A program made the translations under genes and the position numbers. A stretch of 16,493 nt of DNA, taken from an uncultured Clostridia bacterium. Its GTDB lineage: Bacteria > Bacillota > Clostridia > RUG12999. This document shows, one piece after another, positions 1-5,702 of the stretch; positions within the stretch are counted from its first letter, which is position 1; each line of letters begins with the position of its first letter. The notes beneath the pieces were generated by a model. The model saw only the letters and a program-made list of their open reading frames with translations, was not told the origin of the DNA and made no database searches. The stretch spans positions 1-16,493 of the forward strand of contig CALLNG010000364.1 of NCBI GenBank assembly GCA_938005345.1, written 5' to 3'.

Positions 1-1
1 G

Positions 2-280
2 CGGTTTTTGCCCTTTGCGCTGTTTCCCGCTGGAAAAAAGCCTTCCGCTTTTCTCCGTTACCTGGGCCTTGTACTGCCCGCCGCCTCTATGGCGCTGCTG
101 GTGGTATACAGCCTTAAGGATCTCTCCATCACAAACGGCTCCCATGGCATTCCCGAGGCAATTGCCATCGCCGCGATTGCCGCAGTGCACCGTTGGAAAA
201 AGAATACGCTGCTGAGCATTTTAGGCGGCACGCTGCTTTACATGGTATTGGTTCAATTTGTATTTGTTCCTGCCGTATAG
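2..280 (+). CDS. azlD: AzlD-family branched-chain amino acid transport subunit, 3' part
   Basis: The reading frame is already open at the left edge, so the 5' end lies outside the window. The visible part is 92 residues and ends at TAG. It begins RFLPFALFP, resembling the loop after the first membrane helix in AzlD proteins, and continues with LRYLGLVLPAASMALLVVYSLKD, a HGIPE motif and a final hydrophobic segment (LLSILGGTLLYMVLVQFVF). AzlD is a small membrane protein of about 100-110 residues that works with the larger AzlC to export branched-chain amino acids and their analogues. An azlC gene is therefore expected just upstream, outside the window. The TTG at 8 is an internal codon, not a start. 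No terminator follows; the ferritin promoter begins 4 bases after the stop. Family assignment is by recognisable motifs and length; the transported substrate is inferred from the family. Confidence 0.85.
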   Translation, partial: RFLPFALFPAGKKPSAFLRYLGLVLPAASMALLVVYSLKDLSITNGSHGIPEAIAIAAIAAVHRWKKNTLLSILGGTLLYMVLVQFVFVPAV

Positions 281-283
281 CCC

Positions 284-312
284 TTGCATTTTGTTTTATT
301 TTCTGTTACAAT
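284..312 (+). promoter_or_regulatory. Predicted sigma-A promoter of the ferritin gene
   Basis: TTGCAT at 284-289 is followed after exactly 17 bases by TACAAT at 307-312. A TG at 304-305 gives an extended -10 element. Transcription should start near 319, leaving a leader of about 35 bases before the ferritin ATG, with the ribosome binding site AAAGGATG just ahead of the start. No clear Fur or PerR palindrome is seen around it. Confidence 0.75.
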
Positions 313-353
313 AGAGTCAACAAAAGATAAAAATTCAGAAAGGATGAAGAATC

Positions 354-866
354 ATGTTGGACAAAAAAGTAGCAGCCTTGCTCAACGACCAAATCAACAA
401 AGAATTGTACTCTGCGTATCTGTACCTAGAAATGGCGAACTATTATTCTGACGAAGGATTAAACGGTTTTGAAAACTGGTTCTATATTCAGACGCAGGAA
501 GAGCGGGACCACGCAATGCTGTTTCGCACTTATCTGCTCAACAATGGCGAAAAAGTGACGCTGGAAGCCGTTGACAAACCTGGAAAAGACTATGCCACAT
601 TCCGCGCGCCGCTGGAAGCAGCACTGGAACATGAACGCTATGTCACTTCGCTGATTAATACCATCTATGATGCAGCCTACCAGGTAAAGGATTTCCGCAC
701 CATGCAGTTTTTGGACTGGTTTGTGAAAGAACAGTGCGAGGAAGAAAAAAATACCGATGATTTGATCAAACGTTTTGACCTATTTGGCAGCGATGCCAAA
801 GGCCTGTATATGCTGGACAGCGAACTGGGTGCACGCGTTTATTCCGCACCGTCTTTGGTTCTGTAA
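354..866 (+). CDS. ftnA: Non-haem ferritin (iron storage)
   Basis: A 170-residue protein of normal length for bacterial ferritin, a four-helix-bundle subunit that forms a 24-mer shell, oxidises Fe(II) and stores ferric mineral in the cytoplasm. All ferroxidase ligands of the FtnA type are visible: E17, E50 and H53 (in the QEERDH motif), E94, and Q127 with E130 in the EQCEEE segment; E49 and E126 are candidate third-site ligands. The start at 354 has AAAGGATG upstream and gives the family's usual N-terminus (MLDKKVAALLNDQINKE). The gene stands alone between its own extended -10 promoter and a strong hairpin terminator, so it is a single-gene transcription unit. The last 15 or so residues (GARVYSAPSLVL) are a normal variable tail. 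No haem-ligand methionine typical of bacterioferritin is evident. Confidence 0.95.
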   Translation: MLDKKVAALLNDQINKELYSAYLYLEMANYYSDEGLNGFENWFYIQTQEERDHAMLFRTYLLNNGEKVTLEAVDKPGKDYATFRAPLEAALEHERYVTSLINTIYDAAYQVKDFRTMQFLDWFVKEQCEEEKNTDDLIKRFDLFGSDAKGLYMLDSELGARVYSAPSLVL

Positions 867-882
867 GTACAACGTAATTCCC

Positions 883-916
883 GCGGGAAACGGCTGCGCC
901 GTTTCCCGCTTTTTTT
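883..916 (+). terminator. Rho-independent terminator of the ferritin gene
   Basis: A perfect 12-bp stem (883-894 paired with 898-909) with a TGC loop is followed directly by seven T residues (910-916). It lies 16 bases after the ferritin stop and separates the gene from rarA. Confidence 0.95.
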
Positions 917-952
917 GCCCGGAATGTAAACCGCCCTAGACCGCGCCGGCTC

Positions 953-981
953 TTTACAACCTTGGAAAAACGCGGTATAAT
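953..981 (+). promoter_or_regulatory. Predicted sigma-A promoter of rarA
   Basis: TTTACA at 953-958 and a perfect TATAAT at 976-981 are separated by 17 bases. The predicted start point is near 988. An ATG at 991 would then be almost at the RNA 5' end, which supports a translation start further downstream at 1033. Confidence 0.8.
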
Positions 982-1016
982 AGCGGTAGAATGGACATGG
1001 ATTTTGAAGCCATGGC

Positions 1017-1027
1017 AGGAGAAGGTG
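1017..1027 (+). promoter_or_regulatory. Ribosome binding site that decides the rarA start
   Basis: AGGAGAAGGTG lies 5 bases before the ATG at 1033. The in-frame ATGs at 991, 997 and 1012 have no comparable purine-rich site before them, and the first two lie almost at the predicted transcript start. Confidence 0.7.
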
Positions 1028-1032
1028 ATGAC

Positions 1033-2373
1033 ATGCAACAGCAATCGTTGTTTGACGGCAGGCAGGAAAGCCCGCTTGCCAGCCGGCTGCGCCCCGAAAC
1101 GCTGGACGGGTTTGTGGGGCAGCAGCACTTATTGGGTGAAGGGAAAATTCTCCGGCAACTCATTGACCGGGACCAAATTTCCTCCATGATTTTCTGGGGG
1201 CCGCCCGGCGTTGGCAAAACCACGCTGGCCCGCATTATTGCCGGACACACGCGCGCAGATTTTATCAACTTCAGCGCTGTGACCAGCGGTATCAAAGAAA
1301 TCAAAGAAGTGATGGGCCGTGCGGAACAGCGCCGCGCCTTGGGAGAAAAAACTATTGTGTTTGTCGATGAGATTCACCGCTTTAACAAGGCGCAGCAGGA
1401 TGCATTTTTGCCATTTGTGGAAAAGGGCAGTATTATTCTCATTGGCGCAACTACAGAAAACCCCTCTTTTGAAATCAATGCCGCGTTGCTGTCCCGCTGC
1501 AAAGTATTTGTACTGCAAGCGCTCTCCAGCGAGGACCTCGCCGTTTTATTGCGCCACGCGCTGCAGGACCCGCGCGGGTTTGGCGGGCAGGATATCGACA
1601 TCGCGCCGGACATACTGGAAGCCATTGCCAATTTTGCAAACGGCGACGCACGCGTGGCACTGGGTACGCTGGAAATGGTGGTGCTCAACGGCGACGTGGA
1701 TGGTGAAACGGTCCACGTAACGCCCGAAACGCTGCAACAGTGTATCAGCCGCAAATCCCTGTTGTATGACAAAAACGGCGAGGAACACTACAATCTTATT
1801 TCTGCCTTGCATAAATCCATGCGCAACAGCGACCCGGACGCGGCCATTTACTGGCTGGCGCGCATGCTGGAGGCTGGCGAGGATCCGCTCTATGTCGCCC
1901 GCCGCCTAGTCCGGTTTGCCAGCGAGGATGTCGGCATGGCTGACAGCCGCGCACTGGAAATTGCAGTCAGCGCTTACCAGGCCTGCCATTTCATTGGAAT
2001 GCCGGAATGCAACGTGACCTTGACCCATGCTGTGGTGTACCTGTCGCTGGCCCCCAAATCCAACGCGCTGTATGCGGCCTATGGCAAAGCAAAACGGGAT
2101 GCGGCCCAGCGGCTGGCGGAACCGGTTCCTCTGCACATCCGCAACGCGCCCACCAAGCTCATGAAAGAACTGCACTATGGGGAAGGCTACCAATATGCCC
2201 ACGACACGGCAGATAAACTAACGGATATGCAATGTCTGCCCGATGCTTTGCTCACGCGGCGCTATTACCGGCCCGGCGTGCAGGGGTCGGAGGAAAAAGT
2301 ACGCGCGCGGCTGAAACAAATTGAGCAGTGGAAGCAAAAGCATGGCGCGCCGCCCAAGGAAACGCCGCTTTAA
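1033..2373 (+). CDS. rarA: Replication-associated recombination protein A (RarA/MgsA AAA+ ATPase)
   Basis: A 446-residue AAA+ ATPase of the RarA (MgsA/WRNIP1) family, related to the clamp loader, which acts as a tetramer at stalled replication forks. The N-terminal lid motif PLASRLRPETLDGFVGQQHLLG is followed by Walker A GPPGVGKTT (56-64), Walker B IVFVDEIHRF with the DEIH box (112-115), sensor 1 GATTEN (138-143) and the SRC arginine-finger segment near 154. The C-terminal half has the family's helical and tetramerisation region, including APKSNALYAAYGKAK. An in-frame ATG at 991 would add 14 residues, but it sits about 3 bases from the predicted transcript start and lacks a ribosome binding site. 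The start at 1033 has a good site and gives the usual MQQQSLFD N-terminus. Single-gene unit, ending at a terminator shared with the convergent phosphoesterase. Confidence 0.95.
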   Translation: MQQQSLFDGRQESPLASRLRPETLDGFVGQQHLLGEGKILRQLIDRDQISSMIFWGPPGVGKTTLARIIAGHTRADFINFSAVTSGIKEIKEVMGRAEQRRALGEKTIVFVDEIHRFNKAQQDAFLPFVEKGSIILIGATTENPSFEINAALLSRCKVFVLQALSSEDLAVLLRHALQDPRGFGGQDIDIAPDILEAIANFANGDARVALGTLEMVVLNGDVDGETVHVTPETLQQCISRKSLLYDKNGEEHYNLISALHKSMRNSDPDAAIYWLARMLEAGEDPLYVARRLVRFASEDVGMADSRALEIAVSAYQACHFIGMPECNVTLTHAVVYLSLAPKSNALYAAYGKAKRDAAQRLAEPVPLHIRNAPTKLMKELHYGEGYQYAHDTADKLTDMQCLPDALLTRRYYRPGVQGSEEKVRARLKQIEQWKQKHGAPPKETPL

Positions 2374-2395
2374 TGTCAGCTGGTATCTATTTTGC

Positions 2396-2439
2396 AAAAA
2401 TGTCCCGCATTCCAGGTAGGCATGCGGGGCATTTTGTTT
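2396..2439. terminator. Bidirectional terminator between convergent genes
   Basis: A 14-bp stem with one G-U pair (2397-2410 with 2422-2435) encloses an 11-base loop. It is flanked by ATTTTGTTT on the plus strand and by five T residues on the minus strand (the complement of A2396-2400). It lies 22 bases after the rarA stop and 8 bases beyond the stop of the minus-strand phosphoesterase, so it can serve both. Confidence 0.9.
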
Positions 2440-2447
2440 GGTATACG

Positions 2448-3167
2448 TTATGTTGGCAGGGCAAAGCTGCCATATGTGATGCTGGAAACCGTTTTGTCCT
2501 GCAAACGAATCATGGTATAGGGAAACGGCGCTTCACACAGCGCCGGGCCAGTCACATAGGACACACCGCCGCGCTGTACCAGCGGATTTCCACGGTGCAG
2601 GTGCCCGCTGATGGACAGCACCACGCCATGGCGCGCATAAAACTGCCCAATCGCGTCTGCGCCCGTCAAATTATAGGGATACTCATCCTGGATCGGTGGA
2701 AACAGCGGGCTGTGCTGCACCGTAATGACTGGGACGTCCGGCGCAGCCTGTGCAAATATCCGCTCCATTGCCGCCCAGTCCCGCTGTCCAGGCAGGCCGG
2801 GCTGGTACCCGTCTGAAAAACCGATAAGCTGGTAGCCATTCACAGTCAGGATCGCAGGCTGTTTACCCATCACGGTCTCAAATTTGGCGGACGGTGCGTC
2901 GTGGTTGCCCCGAACCGTGAAAACTGGTTTTTGCCATTGCTGCACCAACCTCCACAGCTGCTGCAAATCCTCCAGCGCCCCTTCCGCCATACCATTGTCT
3001 GTGAGGTCGCCGCCCAGCACCACCACATCGGCCTCTTGAGCGGCGTGGCGCGCCTGTTCCAGCAACTGCGGCGCAAGGCCCGTCTGCCGGCCTGCCACCG
3101 CGCAGGTATGTTTCGCTGTTCCAATATAATGAAAATCCGTAAGAAACAATATTGTTAGCTCTGCCAT
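2448..3167 (-). CDS. Calcineurin-like metallophosphoesterase
   Basis: A 239-residue cytoplasmic protein, with no signal peptide, carrying the full dinuclear-metal motif set of the calcineurin-like phosphoesterase superfamily: D11-x-H13 in the first strand, GGDLTD (D54), GNHD (N88, H89), QH at 151-152, and GHLH (189-191). This suggests hydrolysis of a phosphomono- or phosphodiester. It resembles the Icc/CpdA-like group that includes cyclic-nucleotide phosphodiesterases, but sequence alone does not fix the substrate. The start has the ribosome binding site AAAGGGGTAA about 8 bases upstream. It is the last of three same-strand genes (PHP phosphoesterase, MgtC-like, this one), 75 bases after the MgtC-like stop. 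I see no convincing promoter or terminator in that gap, so co-transcription is likely. It ends at the bidirectional terminator. Confidence 0.9.
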   Translation of the reverse strand: MAELTILFLTDFHYIGTAKHTCAVAGRQTGLAPQLLEQARHAAQEADVVVLGGDLTDNGMAEGALEDLQQLWRLVQQWQKPVFTVRGNHDAPSAKFETVMGKQPAILTVNGYQLIGFSDGYQPGLPGQRDWAAMERIFAQAAPDVPVITVQHSPLFPPIQDEYPYNLTGADAIGQFYARHGVVLSISGHLHRGNPLVQRGGVSYVTGPALCEAPFPYTMIRLQDKTVSSITYGSFALPT

Positions 3168-3242
3168 GTTTATTACCCCTTTCTAGGCAATACGCCGCCA
3201 TGCCGGTTTTTTCATAGGCCCCGCTCTGTTGCCCGTCTTTTT

Positions 3243-3908
3243 TTATAGGGAAACCAGTTCCGTCACGCCCGGCAGCGCGCCCATTTCGCTGATGAAATCC
3301 CGTTTTTTATCCCAGCGCAGCAAACGAAGCTCCGCCATAGCGTCCAGTTTTCCCTCCGCGCCATTCGGCTGCAAACGAAGTTTGACAATCTCCACGCCGC
3401 GCGCGTGCAAGTTCTCCACAAAAGGCTTGACTGCCTCGCGGCTATCCAGCGCGGCCTTCAGGATATATTGCCTATCCCGCGCTTGAACATGTGCCTTGGC
3501 GGAGCGCAGCACAAGCATGGCAAATAACATAAACGCCACCACTGCGCACGCGATGATGTAGTAGCCGCTTCCCACAATAATCCCGACACAAGCTGTGGCC
3601 CAAATTCCTGCTGCTGTCGTAATCCCGCGGATTTTGTTTCCATCTGCAATGATGTTGCCCGCGCCCAAAAAACCAATACCGCTAATGACCTGTGCGCCCA
3701 TGCGCATCAACTCCTGCTGTGTTTGATAGCGTTCCACGATACATTCGCTGACCACCATGATGGACGCGGCGCCCAGACAAACGAGAATATGCGTCCGCAA
3801 TCCCGCGTTGTGGTGGTTTCCTGACCGCTCTAGCCCAATCAATCCGCCCAACAGTACTGCAGCTACCAGCCGGAACATCAAAAAAACATTAAATTCTACA
3901 AATTTCAT
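3243..3908 (-). CDS. MgtC/SapB-family membrane protein
   Basis: A 221-residue integral membrane protein. The N-terminal half has the MgtC/SapB hydrophobic core with its conserved segments: RLVAAVLLGGLIGLER (13-28), GLRTHILVCLGAAS (36-49), MGAQVISGIGFLGAGNII (70-87) and GITTAAGIWATACVGIIVG (95-113). These are followed by another membrane helix (about 115-135) and a soluble C-terminal domain of about 85 residues, as in full-length MgtC proteins. In pathogens MgtC promotes survival at low magnesium and acid pH and restrains the F-type ATP synthase; the role in other bacteria is unclear. The start at 3908 gives the usual short N-terminus before the first helix. Upstream in-frame ATGs at 3941 and 4034 would overlap the PHP gene. 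The site before 3908 (GCGGGGCGG) is a weak ribosome binding site, so coupling to the PHP gene, whose stop is 13 bases upstream, is plausible. Confidence 0.9.
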   Translation of the reverse strand: MKFVEFNVFLMFRLVAAVLLGGLIGLERSGNHHNAGLRTHILVCLGAASIMVVSECIVERYQTQQELMRMGAQVISGIGFLGAGNIIADGNKIRGITTAAGIWATACVGIIVGSGYYIIACAVVAFMLFAMLVLRSAKAHVQARDRQYILKAALDSREAVKPFVENLHARGVEIVKLRLQPNGAEGKLDAMAELRLLRWDKKRDFISEMGALPGVTELVSL

Positions 3909-3921
3909 ACCGCCGCCCCGC

Positions 3922-4578
3922 TTATGAACGAAGGAGTTCATAGTCCCCGTGGGAAATCCACTCCAGCAATCCTGCCTCATTGCCTGGGTCGCGCGGCAAC
4001 ACAATCCCCCCGCGCCCAACATCGCACAGTTCATGGCAGTCGGATCCAGAAATCATGCGCAGCCGGTGCCCAGTTGCATAGCGAAAAGCCTCTTCATTGC
4101 GGGAGTTGTGCCGCGGATTGCCATTGTATACCTCCATGCCATCCAGCAGCGCGGGGTCAGGCCGTGTCATGCCGTCGCGGAACGGGTGTGCCTGGTACAG
4201 CAGCAGTCCCTCCTGCTGCGTCAGGTTCCGTATGGCGGGCAAATCCCATGCATACAGAGCCGGATGTTTGTTCAAAAATGCCTCGCTGACGCCGTACACC
4301 AAATACTCGTTATTGGAGCCGTCCAGCCGCAGTTCTAGCCCTAAAAATACGCCAAAGCCCGCTGGCGCCGCTGCTGCTGCCCGGCGGTACCCTTGCAAAA
4401 ACGCCTCCACTTTTTGCTCCCATGTTCCGTCCACCCCTTCAAAAAAAGAGCGGGTATAATGATCCGTGATACAAATCCCGCTATAACCAGCTTCCCGGTA
4501 CAGCCGCACCGTTTCCGCTGCCGTCACGTTGCCGCAGGGACTGGTTTCCGATGTATGGACATGCATATCAAACCGCAT
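3922..4578 (-). CDS. PHP-domain metal-dependent phosphoesterase
   Basis: A 218-residue soluble protein made of one PHP domain. The metal-binding motifs appear in order: DMHVHTS (D4, H6, H8), ITDHY (D39, H40), a GLEL strand (E82), QAHPFR (H131), EVYNGNPRHN (E149, H157) and SGSDCHE (D180, H182). Relatives include histidinol-phosphatase, the proofreading domain of PolC/PolX, and 5'-3' nucleotidases/exonucleases acting on RNA or DNA ends. The stand-alone form here does not reveal the substrate. The start has a strong GGAGG (4587-4591) 8 bases upstream. It is the first gene of the minus-strand set with the MgtC-like and calcineurin-like genes, and is divergent from an AraC-type regulator that may control it. 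Two different phosphoesterases flanking a membrane protein suggest linked phosphate-ester metabolism, which is inference. Confidence 0.9.
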   Translation of the reverse strand: MRFDMHVHTSETSPCGNVTAAETVRLYREAGYSGICITDHYTRSFFEGVDGTWEQKVEAFLQGYRRAAAAAPAGFGVFLGLELRLDGSNNEYLVYGVSEAFLNKHPALYAWDLPAIRNLTQQEGLLLYQAHPFRDGMTRPDPALLDGMEVYNGNPRHNSRNEEAFRYATGHRLRMISGSDCHELCDVGRGGIVLPRDPGNEAGLLEWISHGDYELLRS

Positions 4579-4610
4579 GATGTTGTCCTCCTTTTTTCTT
4601 GTTTTCCCTC

Positions 4611-4639
4611 TTGCATATTTTCTATCATACTGCTATAAT
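4611..4639 (+). promoter_or_regulatory. Predicted promoter of the AraC-type regulator
   Basis: TTGCAT (4611-4616) and a perfect TATAAT (4634-4639) are separated by 17 bases, with TGC before the -10 forming an extended element. The start point is expected near 4646, giving a leader of about 58 bases. The -10 lies inside the spacer of the opposing promoter. Confidence 0.8.
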
Positions 4640-4652
4640 CAAGAAAAGTAAA
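4624..4652 (-). promoter_or_regulatory. Predicted divergent promoter of the PHP/MgtC operon
   Basis: On the minus strand TTTACT (4647-4652) and TATGAT (4624-4629) are 17 bases apart. The element overlaps most of the opposing regulator promoter, so RNA polymerase probably cannot occupy both at once. It is a weaker consensus match than the regulator's promoter, which would suit activation by the neighbouring AraC protein. Confidence 0.6.
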
Positions 4653-4664
4653 TATCTTTTCTTG
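4640..4664. promoter_or_regulatory. Candidate operator: perfect inverted repeat in the divergent region
   Basis: CAAGAAAAG (4640-4648) is the exact reverse complement of CTTTTCTTG (4656-4664), with a 7-base AT-rich spacer. It covers the predicted start point of the regulator gene and the -35 of the opposing operon. The right arm is part of a wider CTTG(C/T)TTT motif that recurs at 4598 and 4682. Binding by the adjacent AraC-type protein is inferred from position. Confidence 0.5.
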
Positions 4665-4703
4665 CTTTCCATTTGTAGTATCTTGCTTTTTAGGAGGTGC
4701 ACC

Positions 4704-5546
4704 ATGTTTCGAAACAGTGGTTATTGGGGGCAGTCTGAGACTGCGCCGCCGGAAATTTCGCTCGTGATACACAGCTGCGGGCACCAAGTAATTTCTGCCC
4801 CGCTTCCCCCTACCTCCCGTCCCCGCGGACGGCAGGACTATCAGCTCATTTACCTGCGCCGGGGGCGCGGTATTTTTGACCTGGGACACATGCAGGAGGC
4901 GGAGGAAGGTTCTTGTTTACTCTACGCGCCGGGACAGCCCCAGTATTATTTTTTTAATACGGATCCGCCTGCAGAACTCTATTATATTCATTTCAGCGGC
5001 GCTGCTGCCACCCTACTGTTGGAGTCCGCTCAGCTTGAGAGCCAAACAGTGTACCAAACCGGACCGGGGGAAACACTGGGCGCGCGGTTTGAAAAAATCA
5101 TCCAGGAATTGCAAGCCAAACCACCCCTATACCGCCAAATCTGCGCGGCGCGGCTCATGGAACTCATCGCTACTGTCAGCCGGAGAATCCAGATTCACCA
5201 AAGCAGCATTCCAGCCTCCACTTACCACCGTCTGGCCGCTGTGATGGAGTCCATGCACCGCGACTATGCCAAAGCCATATCCGTTTGCCAATATGCCCAG
5301 CAATGCGGCCTGAGTAAATTTTATTTTTCCCATTGTTTCCATCGTATCACCGGCGATTCCCCCATTTCCTACCGCAACAAAATCCGTATAGAAAAAGCCA
5401 AGGAATTGCTGGAGGAGAATCTGCTATCCATCTCAGAAATTGCCGTGCAAACAGGATTTGAAAGCAGTTCCTACTTTTCCAAATTCTTTAAGCAGCAAAC
5501 CGGAATGTCGCCCGCTACGTACCAGCGGCAAATTTGCGGCAAATAG
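4704..5546 (+). CDS. AraC-family transcriptional regulator
   Basis: A 280-residue regulator with the standard AraC two-domain plan. The N-terminal part (about 20-105) looks like a cupin-type effector domain: it has the DYQLIYLRRGRG strand, then YAPGQPQYY, as in sugar-sensing family members. The C-terminal part (about 180-276) has two helix-turn-helix units: ISVCQYAQQCGLSKFYFSHCF and ISEIAVQTGFESSSYFSKFFK, followed by the family signature G-x-SPxxYR/Q. The start at 4704 has an ideal AGGAGGTG (4692-4699) 4 bases upstream; an in-frame ATG at 4599 would place the start upstream of the promoter and is rejected. The gene is divergent from the PHP/MgtC/phosphoesterase operon across 125 bases of shared control DNA, which makes that operon the most likely target. 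No terminator is evident after the gene. The effector is unknown. Confidence 0.93.
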   Translation: MFRNSGYWGQSETAPPEISLVIHSCGHQVISAPLPPTSRPRGRQDYQLIYLRRGRGIFDLGHMQEAEEGSCLLYAPGQPQYYFFNTDPPAELYYIHFSGAAATLLLESAQLESQTVYQTGPGETLGARFEKIIQELQAKPPLYRQICAARLMELIATVSRRIQIHQSSIPASTYHRLAAVMESMHRDYAKAISVCQYAQQCGLSKFYFSHCFHRITGDSPISYRNKIRIEKAKELLEENLLSISEIAVQTGFESSSYFSKFFKQQTGMSPATYQRQICGK

Positions 5547-5674
5547 GGATGGACAGCATTCTTTGCCGTATCACAGGTCGCGGCTCATGACCATGTTTCT
5601 GTTCTCCTGGCACGCGGAATTCAGCGGCCTGCCTTATATATGAGCGGCCAAGACACAGGAGCCCACCTACGCAT

Positions 5675-5698
5675 AAAAAAACGGCGTTTGGCACGCCG
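5675..5698 (-). terminator. Terminator of the metal ATPase gene
   Basis: A 6-bp stem, CGGCGT (5682-5687) with ACGCCG (5693-5698), and a 5-base loop are followed on the minus strand by seven T residues (the complement of A5675-5681). It begins 4 bases after the ATPase stop. The convergent AraC gene has no hairpin of its own between 5547 and 5674, where I see nothing else. Confidence 0.85.
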
Positions 5699-5702
5699 CC
5701 TT

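Noticed and set aside
281..353. Iron-responsive Fur/PerR box ahead of ferritin
   Set aside because: The region is AT-rich, but no palindrome with acceptable Fur or PerR spacing is visible.
954..1304. Minus-strand open frames over the ferritin-rarA junction
   Set aside because: They overlap the well-supported rarA coding region and the ferritin terminator, with no protein features.
2328..2816. Plus-strand open frame running from the end of rarA into the phosphoesterase region
   Set aside because: It starts inside rarA in another frame, crosses a strong terminator hairpin and lies antisense to the phosphoesterase motifs.
3909..4034. Longer MgtC-like protein starting at 4034
   Set aside because: It would overlap the PHP gene by more than 100 bases and add a Cys/Gly-rich stretch not seen in the family.
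4599..4703. Extended N-terminus of the AraC regulator from the ATG at 4599
   Set aside because: This ATG lies upstream of the predicted promoter; the extension is hydrophobic and unrelated to the family, while 4704 has an ideal ribosome binding site.
5547..5674. Search for a small gene or terminator after the AraC gene
   Set aside because: Only 4-bp stems and no start codon with a ribosome binding site were found.
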